In this document: piece by piece, positions 1-5,258 of the stretch
Position numbering within the stretch: position 1 is the stretch's first letter
Layout of the letters: each line of letters starts with the position of its first letter
Origin: Rickettsiales bacterium
GTDB lineage: Bacteria > Pseudomonadota > Alphaproteobacteria > Rickettsiales > UBA1997
DNA length: 5,258 bases
Direction of reading: 5' to 3'
Assembly: GCA_009693885.1 (NCBI GenBank)
Contig: SHWK01000084.1
Span: 1 to 5,258 of the forward strand
Made by a program: the position numbers and the translations under genes
Notes under the pieces: generated by a model
Told to the model about the DNA's origin: nothing
Databases searched by the model: none
What the model saw: the letters and a program-made list of their open reading frames with translations, nothing else

Positions 1-337
1 CTTTAGCAAGATCAGCGCTGTTGGATTATTTTGCACCCATTATCCATTTTATAAAAATCAAATCCAAGATTTTTTTAACAAAAATGGCAACCCAGATATC
101 ACGGTTTTGACACAGGGTCATATTTTTTCGGATAAAATTTATGCTAATATTGAGCAAAATATGAACAAATTTATCTATCTCAAAAGAACAAAAAAATTGC
201 CTTATGATTGCACAGAAAATATCACTATAAATTCTGAACTAAGCGGTGATAACATTGAACAAACCAAAGAAGTTATATCTCATACGCATCCGCAATATTT
301 TAATAAAATATCCTTTAAAAAAGTTAAAATAAACTAA
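1..337 (+). CDS. murI: Glutamate racemase, 3' part (partial)
   Basis: This is the C-terminal portion of a gene that enters from the left edge; the frame is open from base 2 to the TAA at 335-337, giving 111 visible residues. The peptide contains CTHYP about 11 residues in, which matches the second catalytic-cysteine motif of glutamate racemases (usually GCTHYP), followed about 20 residues later by LTQGHIFSDKI, resembling the 'SQGEIVA' segment of one MurI subgroup. MurI interconverts L- and D-glutamate in the cytoplasm and supplies D-Glu for MurD. The residue before the catalytic Cys is Phe instead of the usual Gly, which is unusual. The TTG at 107 is in frame but lies after the catalytic motif, so it is not a credible start. 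The stop is 2 nt before mrpF, suggesting one transcript. An Asp/Glu racemase relative is the main alternative, because the first catalytic Cys is outside the window. Confidence 0.75.
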   Translation, partial: FSKISAVGLFCTHYPFYKNQIQDFFNKNGNPDITVLTQGHIFSDKIYANIEQNMNKFIYLKRTKKLPYDCTENITINSELSGDNIEQTKEVISHTHPQYFNKISFKKVKIN

Positions 338-339
338 AA

Positions 340-582
340 ATGTCTATTATAATTTCACTATCAATTATTTTTGCGCTGGCAGCTATAGCATTTAGAATCG
401 CGACCTCAAGCAATGTTTATGAAAAAATCACTGGATTTTATTTCGTTTTTACTAATTTCATTATCCTCATTCTACTCAACGCCGTCACCAACTTTGACGC
501 AATGCTCGACATTATTATAATTTTATTTTTACTGCAATTTGTTGCGATCTTGTTTTTATTATTTAATCGCAAAAAAACATGA
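340..582 (+). CDS. mrpF: Mrp/Mnh-type cation:proton antiporter subunit F
   Basis: An 80-residue, very hydrophobic protein with three predicted membrane helices at about residues 2-19, 31-49 and 55-75 and a basic tail (NRKK). This length and topology fit MrpF/MnhF/PhaF, a small subunit of the multi-subunit Na+/H+ (or K+/H+) antiporter. Between helices 1 and 2 the family has an Arg, a short loop and an Asp-Arg pair; here R19, E28 and K29 occupy the equivalent places, a conservative variant I associate with rickettsial homologues. D57 near the start of helix 3 also fits the family. The ATG follows the murI stop by 2 nt, and the TGA overlaps the mrpG start as ATGA, so translation is probably coupled. 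No Shine-Dalgarno is visible. The family call rests on size, topology and synteny with the MrpG-like gene; sequence conservation in MrpF is weak. Confidence 0.72.
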   Translation: MSIIISLSIIFALAAIAFRIATSSNVYEKITGFYFVFTNFIILILLNAVTNFDAMLDIIIILFLLQFVAILFLLFNRKKT

Positions 583-884
583 TTATTGTCACATGGATTT
601 TAGGAATTTTAGGCGCAACCCTTCTCGCACTTGCCGCAATAGCATTTTATCGCGCCAAGGATGTTTTTACAATGCTGCATATTGTAACAATTAGTAATTT
701 TTATATTATTCCGCTGATTCTGCTGGCTGTAGAGTTGGAGAAATTTTCTTGGGTTTCGCTGACTAAAACTTTGGCAATTATTACACTAAATATTGTTATA
801 ACTAGCCTGTTAGGATATCTGATTGCAAGGCGCACGATTGTTAACAAGATTATGCCAGATGCGGATTTTAAGAAAATTTTGTGA
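579..884 (+). CDS. mrpG: Mrp/Mnh-type cation:proton antiporter subunit G
   Basis: A 101-residue inner-membrane protein with three predicted helices at about 2-24, 38-52 and 60-82 and a basic C-terminal segment. It carries the MrpG/MnhG/PhaG hallmark after helix 1, R25-x-x-D28-V-F-T-x-x-H34, corresponding to the family's R-x-x-D-x-x-x-R-x-H, although the usual second Arg is Met here. The ARR after helix 3 resembles the ARA(A) segment in other MrpG proteins. MrpG is a small accessory subunit of the hetero-oligomeric antiporter that exchanges cytoplasmic cations for protons. Its ATG overlaps the mrpF stop by four bases, the usual F-G order of mrp operons. The gene ends 25 nt from the convergently oriented atpC stop. 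Subunits A-E are not in the window, so a working complex depends on genes elsewhere. Confidence 0.82.
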   Translation: MIIVTWILGILGATLLALAAIAFYRAKDVFTMLHIVTISNFYIIPLILLAVELEKFSWVSLTKTLAIITLNIVITSLLGYLIARRTIVNKIMPDADFKKIL

Positions 885-909
885 TCAGCTAGAGGAATAT
901 TTCTGCCAA

Positions 910-1155
910 TTAATCAACCAACACTATCAATTTTTGACCATCGCTAATTTCGGCAAAGCCACCCGTAACATCAACTTCTTTTACAACTTCTTGTTTATCA
1001 TTATAAACCACAACTTTGCCCTCTTTAAGTGAAGAAACAAAGGCTTCGTGATCTTGCATAACGCCAATTTCTCCAGCAGCAGAAGGAACCACGGCCATAG
1101 AGCATTGACCTTCAAAAATAACACCTGTAGGAGAAATGATTTCGATTTTTAGCAT
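910..1155 (-). CDS. atpC: F1Fo ATP synthase epsilon subunit, short form
   Basis: An 81-residue protein matching the N-terminal beta-sandwich domain of AtpC: ISPTGVIFEG near the start, VVPSAAGEIGVMQDHEAF at about 23-40 (family G-x-x-G-V-x-x-x-H), and GFAEISDGQKLIVLVD at the end, the last strand of the sandwich. Epsilon sits on the central stalk and couples the rotor to F1. Most bacterial epsilons are about 110-140 residues and continue into two C-terminal helices that can inhibit ATP hydrolysis; here translation stops right after the sandwich. The bases past the stop give only LAEIFL before another stop in the same frame, so no helical domain follows. The gene lies downstream of atpD, with a hairpin in the 50-nt gap. 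The ATG is preceded by AAATAAAAG, with no clear Shine-Dalgarno. Identity is secure; the short length is the odd feature. Confidence 0.93.
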   Translation of the reverse strand: MLKIEIISPTGVIFEGQCSMAVVPSAAGEIGVMQDHEAFVSSLKEGKVVVYNDKQEVVKEVDVTGGFAEISDGQKLIVLVD

Positions 1156-1168
1156 CTTTTATTTGTTT

Positions 1169-1201
1169 AAAAACTAAGGCGAGTTTTTAAAGTTCGCCTT
1201 A
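1169..1201 (-). terminator. Terminator-like hairpin between atpD and atpC
   Basis: On the minus strand an 8-bp perfect stem, TAAGGCGA (1201-1194) with TCGCCTTA (1182-1175), encloses an 11-nt loop and is followed directly by GTTTTT (1174-1169). It begins 4 nt after the atpD stop codon and ends before the atpC start. The form fits a moderate Rho-independent terminator. Because atpC lies immediately downstream with no evident promoter of its own, partial termination (attenuation) or 3'-end protection of atpD mRNA is more likely than complete termination. The stem is half A/T and the T-run is short, so strength is uncertain. Confidence 0.5.
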
Positions 1202-1205
1202 AGAA

Positions 1206-2630
1206 TTATTTTGTATCTTTTAATAATTTTTCACCTTTAGCAATCACATCTTCGATTGATCCGACCATATAGAAAGCGGATTCAGGAAGGTGATCATATT
1301 CGCCAGCACAAATTGCTTTGAAGCCAGAAACAGTATCTTTTAGTGAGACCAATTTGCCTGGAGAGCCAGTGAAAACTTCGGCCACATGGAAAGGTTGTGA
1401 CAAGAAACGCTGAATCTTACGAGCGCGTGCCACAGTAAGCTTATCTTCTTCGGAAAGCTCATCCATACCAAGAATTGCAATGATATCTTGCAATGATTTA
1501 TAGGCTTGCAAAACGCGTTGAACTTCTCGCGCAGTTTGATAATGCTCATCACCAACAACGCGCGGATCAAGGATGCGCGAAGTTGAATCAAGTGGATCAA
1601 CCGCTGGATAAATCCCCATTTCGGCGATTTGACGCGATAGAACTGTTGTTGCATCCAAATGCGCGAAAGATGTTGCGGGCGCGGGATCGGTAAGATCATC
1701 CGCTGGAACATAAACCGCTTGCACTGAAGTAATTGAACCACGTTTTGTAGAAGTGATTCGCTCTTGCATCATACCCATTTCAGTTGCCAATGTTGGTTGG
1801 TAACCTACAGCTGAAGGGATGCGACCCAATAATGCAGATACTTCTGAACCAGCTTGCGTGAAACGGAAAATATTATCGACGAAGAAAAGCACATCGCGAC
1901 CTTCTTTATCACGGAAATATTCTGCTTGTGAAAGACCGGTTAGAGCAACACGGGCACGGGCTCCAGGTGGTTCGTTCATTTGTCCGTAGACAAGTGCAAC
2001 TTTTGATTTTGAAAGATCCTTGATATCAATAACGCCTGATTCCATCATCTCGTGATAGAGATCATTACCTTCGCGAGTTCTTTCACCAACACCAGCGAAT
2101 ACTGAATAGCCGCTGTGAGCCTTGGCAACGTTGTTGATGAGCTCCATAATTAAAACTGTTTTACCAACGCCGGCACCGCCGAACAAACCGATTTTTCCAC
2201 CTTTAGAATATGGCGCGAGAAGATCGATAACTTTGATGCCAGTAACAAGAATTTCGGTTTCTGTGGCTTGATCAACTAGCTCTGGCGCTGAGGCATGGAT
2301 TGGGCTAAAATCAACGCTGACAATGGGGCCACGCTCATCGATTGGTTCACCGATTACGTTCATGATTCTGCCTAGAGTTGCAGCACCAACCGGCACTGTG
2401 ATTGGCGCGCCAGTATCTTCAACTTTAAGGCCACGAGTTAAGCCATCAGTAGAATCCATCGCGATTGTGCGCACGGTTTTTTCACCAATGTGAAGCGCTA
2501 CTTCTAAAACTAATTTTTTGCCGTTATTATCGCAAACTAATGCGTTATAAATTGCAGGCATTTCACCATTTTCGAATTCTACATCTACTACAGCTGAGAT
2601 GATTTGTGAGATTTTTCCAGAATTTTGCAT
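1206..2630 (-). CDS. atpD: F1Fo ATP synthase subunit beta
   Basis: A full-length (474-residue) catalytic subunit of the F1 ATPase, which makes ATP from ADP and phosphate at the cytoplasmic face of the inner membrane. Visible motifs in order: an N-terminal beta-barrel region starting GKISQIISAVVDVEF; Walker A GGAGVGKT at 151-158; GERTREGND at 182-190 with the catalytic Glu; Walker B VLFFVDN at 247-253; the ATP synthase alpha/beta signature PAVDPLDSTS at 342-351; and an intact DELSEED loop at 390-396, which contacts the rotor. All key residues appear present. The ATG at 2630 fits the family N-terminus, although no Shine-Dalgarno precedes it (the 20 bases upstream are A-rich). It is followed by atpC, as usual, but upstream lies mrdA in place of atpG, so the F1 genes are split in this genome. 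Confidence 0.99.
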   Translation of the reverse strand: MQNSGKISQIISAVVDVEFENGEMPAIYNALVCDNNGKKLVLEVALHIGEKTVRTIAMDSTDGLTRGLKVEDTGAPITVPVGAATLGRIMNVIGEPIDERGPIVSVDFSPIHASAPELVDQATETEILVTGIKVIDLLAPYSKGGKIGLFGGAGVGKTVLIMELINNVAKAHSGYSVFAGVGERTREGNDLYHEMMESGVIDIKDLSKSKVALVYGQMNEPPGARARVALTGLSQAEYFRDKEGRDVLFFVDNIFRFTQAGSEVSALLGRIPSAVGYQPTLATEMGMMQERITSTKRGSITSVQAVYVPADDLTDPAPATSFAHLDATTVLSRQIAEMGIYPAVDPLDSTSRILDPRVVGDEHYQTAREVQRVLQAYKSLQDIIAILGMDELSEEDKLTVARARKIQRFLSQPFHVAEVFTGSPGKLVSLKDTVSGFKAICAGEYDHLPESAFYMVGSIEDVIAKGEKLLKDTK

Positions 2631-2690
2631 AGATTTTTGGTTTTTACTAAATATTTTGTAAGTTTTTTTCGAAATTTTTCTAGGGCGGCG

Positions 2691-2718
2691 ATCCTACATG
2701 CCACAAGTTAAATTACAA
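2691..2718 (-). promoter_or_regulatory. atpD: Possible promoter for atpD-atpC
   Basis: In the 95-nt gap between the mrdA stop and the atpD start, the minus strand reads TTGTAA (2718-2713), a 16-nt spacer, then TAGGAT (2696-2691). Each hexamer matches the sigma70 consensus at 4 of 6 positions. Transcription would start around 2684, giving a leader of about 50 nt. A second arrangement (TTGTGG, 17 nt, CTAGAA) overlaps it and cannot be excluded. Such matches arise easily in AT-rich DNA, so this is a candidate only; readthrough from mrdA is the alternative source of atpDC mRNA. Confidence 0.28.
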
Positions 2719-2725
2719 GAAAAAA

Positions 2726-4549
2726 TTATAAAAATCTTGGCTTTTTGTTTAACATTTGCGCTTCTAACAAAACATCATGCCCAATTGGAGCAGCAGCGCT
2801 AGAGCCGCTCTTACCATGTTCAACCACTACAGAAATTGCGTATTTTGGATTATCAACTGGCGCAAATCCAACAAAAATTGCGTGATTTTGATTAACATTT
2901 AGAGCACTTTCTGCTTTGGTCATTTCTTTTTCGCGCTTAGAAACTACTTGCGAGGTGCCGGTTTTTCCTGCCATTTCATAGCCTTTTTCGGTGATTCTTC
3001 TAAAATAAGAAGTGCCTCGCGGATCATTAACCACGCGGCGCATGCCCTCAAGCACAAATTTTAGATGCTCAGGATTTTTTACGAGGGATTCTTCTTTTAA
3101 ATCATCAAACTGCTCATGAGTATTGTGATTGCGCACCAAATAAGGCTTGATTGGCACGCCACCATTGGCCAAACGCGCCGTAACCAATGCCATTTGCAAA
3201 GGTGTTGCCAACATAAAACCTTGCCCGATCGCTGTATTTAGTGTATCGCCACCAACCCAAGGCTGATGATAAACTTTTTCTTTCCACTCGGGAGAGGCCA
3301 CATTGCCCGCTTTGGCGCCATAAAGACTAATATCAAATTTTTCACCATAACCAAATCTTTTGGCCATTTCAGCAACTTTTTCAATGCCAATTTGATTTGC
3401 CAAAGTAAAAAACATCACATTGCAAGATTGCATAATACCATCCATCATATCCACCGAGCCGTGCCCACCCTCTTTCCAGCAATGAAAGGCTCTTTTGCCA
3501 GATTGATAAGAGCCATTGCAAAAAACACGATTACTTGGATTAACGCCATTTTCTAGTGCCGCCAAAGCCACCATCAATTTAAAAGTTGACCCCGGTGGAT
3601 AAAGTGCGGCAATTGGCTTGTTGTTAAGCGGCTTGCGGATATCTTCGCTGAGCTCTTTCCACAATTGATATTGGATGCCTTCAACAAAATTATTTGGATC
3701 AAAAGAAGGGCTCGAAACATAAGCAATAATCTCGCCAGTTTTAACATCGATCACCACTACTGATGCCACTACATCTTTGATGCGCTCTGTAGTAAATTTT
3801 TGCAGCACCATATCGACTGTTAAATGCAGCTGCGATCCTTCTTCTGAGGCCTTTACTGATAAGGTGCGTAGCGGTGTTTCAAAGGCGTTAACCTCAACAT
3901 ATTTAACGCCGTATTTTCCGCGCAAAGCCTCATCGAATACTCTCTCGATGCCAGCCTTTCCCAGACGAAAATCGGGATGCATGAATAGATTTGACTCATT
4001 TGTATCAATTTCTTTTTCGGAAGGAAGTGACACGTAGCCCAAGAAATGCGCGGTCTCATAAGGAAATGGATAATATCGATGGATACCACTTTCAATTGAG
4101 ATACCAGGAAGACGATAAATGTTGGTTTCAACGCGCGCTAAATCATCCCAAGATAAACCATCGATCAAAGAAATAATTGTTTTACGCCGCGCGTTTTTAA
4201 TTTTTGTATGAAAAGTTTTTTGCGCAGCATCATCAAGATCGAGAATTTCGGCTAGCGTTTCTACTAAACCTTCGGTGTGTTTTTTATTTTCGAGATAAAG
4301 CAATAGGCGATAATTACTTTCATTTATTGCCATCGCTACACCTTTGCGATCGAAGATTATTCCGCGCGGCGCTGGATTTATTATTGGTTTAATGCTGTTG
4401 CTATCTGATTGCACCGAATATTCACCATGCTTCCATAATTGCAAATAACTCAAACGCGTAACCAGGGCAAAGGTTAGAGCCGATTGCACCCCATTGACTA
4501 AAAAGGTGCGCCGATTAAAAATTTTATTTTTGCGAATATCGCGCAGCAT
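2726..4549 (-). CDS. mrdA: Penicillin-binding protein 2 (elongasome transpeptidase)
   Basis: A 607-residue class B penicillin-binding protein of normal PBP2 length. After a short basic cytoplasmic tail there is one membrane anchor at about 14-34. The periplasmic pedestal domain follows, with RGIIFDRKG at 62-70, RYYPFPYETAHFLGYV at about 158-173 and GKAGIE at about 197-202. The transpeptidase domain has all three catalytic motifs: S321-T-F-K324 (nucleophile Ser), S375-C-N377 and K529-T-G-T532. A CW..GGHG segment at about 357-364 precedes the SxN motif, as in PBP2 homologues. The enzyme cross-links peptidoglycan during side-wall growth together with RodA and MreBCD. It follows mreD-like on the same strand across 73 nt that hold a GC-rich palindromic element; rodA, a usual neighbour, is absent and atpD follows instead. 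The ATG lacks a visible Shine-Dalgarno. Confidence 0.97.
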   Translation of the reverse strand: MLRDIRKNKIFNRRTFLVNGVQSALTFALVTRLSYLQLWKHGEYSVQSDSNSIKPIINPAPRGIIFDRKGVAMAINESNYRLLLYLENKKHTEGLVETLAEILDLDDAAQKTFHTKIKNARRKTIISLIDGLSWDDLARVETNIYRLPGISIESGIHRYYPFPYETAHFLGYVSLPSEKEIDTNESNLFMHPDFRLGKAGIERVFDEALRGKYGVKYVEVNAFETPLRTLSVKASEEGSQLHLTVDMVLQKFTTERIKDVVASVVVIDVKTGEIIAYVSSPSFDPNNFVEGIQYQLWKELSEDIRKPLNNKPIAALYPPGSTFKLMVALAALENGVNPSNRVFCNGSYQSGKRAFHCWKEGGHGSVDMMDGIMQSCNVMFFTLANQIGIEKVAEMAKRFGYGEKFDISLYGAKAGNVASPEWKEKVYHQPWVGGDTLNTAIGQGFMLATPLQMALVTARLANGGVPIKPYLVRNHNTHEQFDDLKEESLVKNPEHLKFVLEGMRRVVNDPRGTSYFRRITEKGYEMAGKTGTSQVVSKREKEMTKAESALNVNQNHAIFVGFAPVDNPKYAISVVVEHGKSGSSAAAPIGHDVLLEAQMLNKKPRFL

Positions 4550-4573
4550 TTAGTGATTTATAATTCATTGCTT

Positions 4574-4610
4574 GGGGATCCCCGCGATGCGGGGCGGAGC
4601 CCATGCTCCG
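4574..4610. repeat. GC-rich palindromic element (double hairpin)
   Basis: A 37-bp block with 29 G/C bases in strongly AT-rich surroundings. It contains two abutting perfect inverted repeats: CCCCGC-GAT-GCGGGG (4580-4594) and CGGAGC-CCAT-GCTCCG (4595-4610), with no base between them. The left part also contains the palindrome GGGGATCCCC (4574-4583), whose CCCC is shared with the first stem, so two alternative pairings compete. Neither strand has a T-run after the stems, so it does not look like a Rho-independent terminator. Placement between mreD and mrdA and the abrupt GC shift resemble REP-like or Rickettsia palindromic elements, but only one copy is present here, so its repetitive nature is inferred. 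It could also act as an mRNA-stabilising structure in the mreD-mrdA transcript. Confidence 0.6.
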
Positions 4611-4622
4611 TAAAATTTATAT

Positions 4623-5123
4623 TTAATTTTCTTCAATTAGTTTTTGATAAAGATAATCAAAAAATTTATGCATCAAAACATAAAAAGATGTAGTTAAAAC
4701 AAACTGCACCAAAATAGTAATGACGCTATAGAAAGCCGTATTAAACACCGATAAAATCATCCATTTTAAACATAAAAAACAAAAACAAAAAATAGCAAAT
4801 TGCTGCCATAATTGTTTAAAATTTTCACGAATTACTAGGCGCTGATTTAAGGTAATAAAAATTTTGATAAGGGTGATATAGCACAGAGGAGTAAGCCCAA
4901 GAGGGTTTCCATTTAACGCATCATTCCAGATTCCTAGCAAAAAAATAAACCACATTCCGAAGGTGCGACGAAAAACTGCGAAGTAGAAAACCATCATCAA
5001 ATCAAAAAGCGGAATAAGCTTTGCAAGCCCGCCAATCCTGATATCTGATATGTTAAAAATAACAAAAAGAACGGCGATTAGGTGAAGAATTACAACGCGG
5101 GAGATTGATTTTTCTGCGAACAA
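4623..5123 (-). CDS. mreD: MreD-like rod shape-determining membrane protein
   Basis: A 166-residue polytopic membrane protein with about five or six hydrophobic segments (roughly 10-24, 36-52, 55-67, 76-92, 106-128 and 130-150) and a short charged C-terminus. The central stretch IPLFDLMMVFYFAVFR followed by LLGIWNDALNGNPLG (37-77) matches the MreD pattern: P-x-x-D with aromatic residues in one helix, then LLG-x-x-x-D-x-x-x-G-x-P-L-G. MreD is an inner-membrane partner of MreC and MreB in the elongasome. Its position upstream of mrdA supports this, since mreD-mrdA adjacency is common. The start chosen is TTG at 5123; the frame opens at a TAA at 5151-5153 and has no ATG or GTG between. No Shine-Dalgarno is evident. 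mreC, expected upstream, is not visible; a terminator stands there instead. MreD diverges fast, so the family call is less certain than for the neighbours. Confidence 0.8.
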   Translation of the reverse strand: MFAEKSISRVVILHLIAVLFVIFNISDIRIGGLAKLIPLFDLMMVFYFAVFRRTFGMWFIFLLGIWNDALNGNPLGLTPLCYITLIKIFITLNQRLVIRENFKQLWQQFAIFCFCFLCLKWMILSVFNTAFYSVITILVQFVLTTSFYVLMHKFFDYLYQKLIEEN

Positions 5124-5147
5124 AGTTGGAGAAATTTTAAGTTGAAA

Positions 5148-5153
5148 ATTTTA
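5148..5153 (-). promoter_or_regulatory. mreD: Possible -10 box for mreD-mrdA
   Basis: The minus strand has TAAAAT here, five of six matches to TATAAT, placed so that transcription would begin near 5141 and give a leader of about 18 nt before the TTG at 5123. A matching -35 is poor (TTACAA at a 19-nt spacing). A promoter somewhere in 5124-5205 is expected, because a strong terminator cuts off transcription from the right, but AT-rich sequence makes this particular box only a candidate. Confidence 0.25.
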
Positions 5154-5205
5154 TGCGATGATAATTTGAATTTTGTAATTTGGAAGGAAATTGCGGGGAA
5201 ATTTT

Positions 5206-5248
5206 AAAACAAAAAAATGGCGCAGATCAAAAGACCTTGCGCCATTTT
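5206..5248 (-). terminator. Rho-independent terminator of an upstream off-window gene
   Basis: On the minus strand a perfect 11-bp stem, AAAATGGCGCA (5248-5238) with TGCGCCATTTT (5224-5214), encloses a 13-nt loop and runs into TTTTTTT-G-TTTT (5217-5206). The GC-rich core (GGCGCA/TGCGCC) plus the U-tract is a textbook intrinsic terminator. It must serve a minus-strand gene whose body lies beyond the right edge; one minus frame has a TAA at 5249-5247 just before the stem that could be its stop. Read on the plus strand the T-run is short (TTTTAAAAAT), so action is mainly one-way. It separates mreD from anything further right. Confidence 0.85.
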
Positions 5249-5258
5249 AAAAATATAC

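Noticed and set aside
107..337. A separate 76-residue small gene starting at TTG 107
   Set aside because: The same frame stays open to the left edge and carries the CTHYP motif upstream of this TTG, so it is the tail of a longer gene.
823..1032. Plus-strand open frame of 69 codons across the mrpG end and the atpC gene
   Set aside because: It overlaps two well-supported genes, and its second half is antisense to atpC; its composition is that of a shadow frame.
1340..1741. Alternative-frame open reading within atpD, 133 codons
   Set aside because: It lies wholly within the conserved atpD coding sequence and its translation resembles no protein I know.
2681..2702. A GC-richer patch with GGGCGG..CATGC resembling part of the 4591-4606 hairpin
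   Set aside because: The likeness needs several gaps, and the patch forms only a weak 4-bp stem (TAGG/CCTA); it may be chance. A genome-wide repeat search could revive it.
3266..4392. Several open frames of about 60-96 codons on the plus strand, and one in an alternative minus frame, inside mrdA
   Set aside because: mrdA is intact with all catalytic motifs, and none of these frames has recognisable domains or plausible starts.
4574..4610. Reading the GC-rich hairpins as a terminator of mreD or a CRISPR-type repeat
   Set aside because: There is no T-run on either side and no repeated unit with spacers in the window.
5203..5246. A 13-codon minus-strand frame starting at the ATG inside the terminator stem
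   Set aside because: Its sequence is fixed by the hairpin and T-run, which explain the region better as a terminator; it could also be the tail of an off-window gene, which cannot be tested here.

Overview
The window looks like a piece of a low-GC alphaproteobacterial chromosome, most likely Rickettsiales or a similar host-associated lineage. The support is indirect: AT-rich sequence, housekeeping proteins of alphaproteobacterial type, rickettsial-looking MnhF/MnhG antiporter subunits, and ATP synthase genes atpD-atpC standing apart from atpHAG. I cannot name a genus. The organism evidently makes peptidoglycan, because a glutamate racemase, PBP2 and an MreD-like protein are all present.

Layout. 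The plus strand (1-884) carries a tight group: the 3' end of a probable glutamate racemase gene (murI), then the small membrane proteins mrpF and mrpG of a multi-subunit cation/proton antiporter. They are separated by 2 nt and by an ATGA overlap respectively. This group converges on the minus-strand genes across only 25 nt. Reading the minus strand in transcription order (right to left), there is a strong intrinsic terminator of a gene lying off the window (5206-5248), an mreD-like gene starting with TTG, a GC-rich double-hairpin element (4574-4610), mrdA (PBP2), a 95-nt gap with a possible promoter, atpD (F1 beta), a terminator-like hairpin, and atpC (F1 epsilon).

How the genes fit together. 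MurI supplies D-glutamate for peptidoglycan, while MreD and PBP2 belong to the elongasome that inserts new wall along the cell side. AtpD and AtpC are the catalytic and the small central-stalk subunit of F1. MrpF and MrpG would work in a membrane antiporter driven by the same proton gradient, but none of the other Mrp subunits is in the window.

No new defence or mobile system is visible. The points worth a second look are an epsilon subunit reduced to its N-terminal beta-sandwich, a terminator-like hairpin between atpD and atpC, a palindromic GC-rich repeat candidate in the mreD-mrdA gap, the orphan mrpFG pair behind murI, and the lack of Shine-Dalgarno sequences at all six visible starts.
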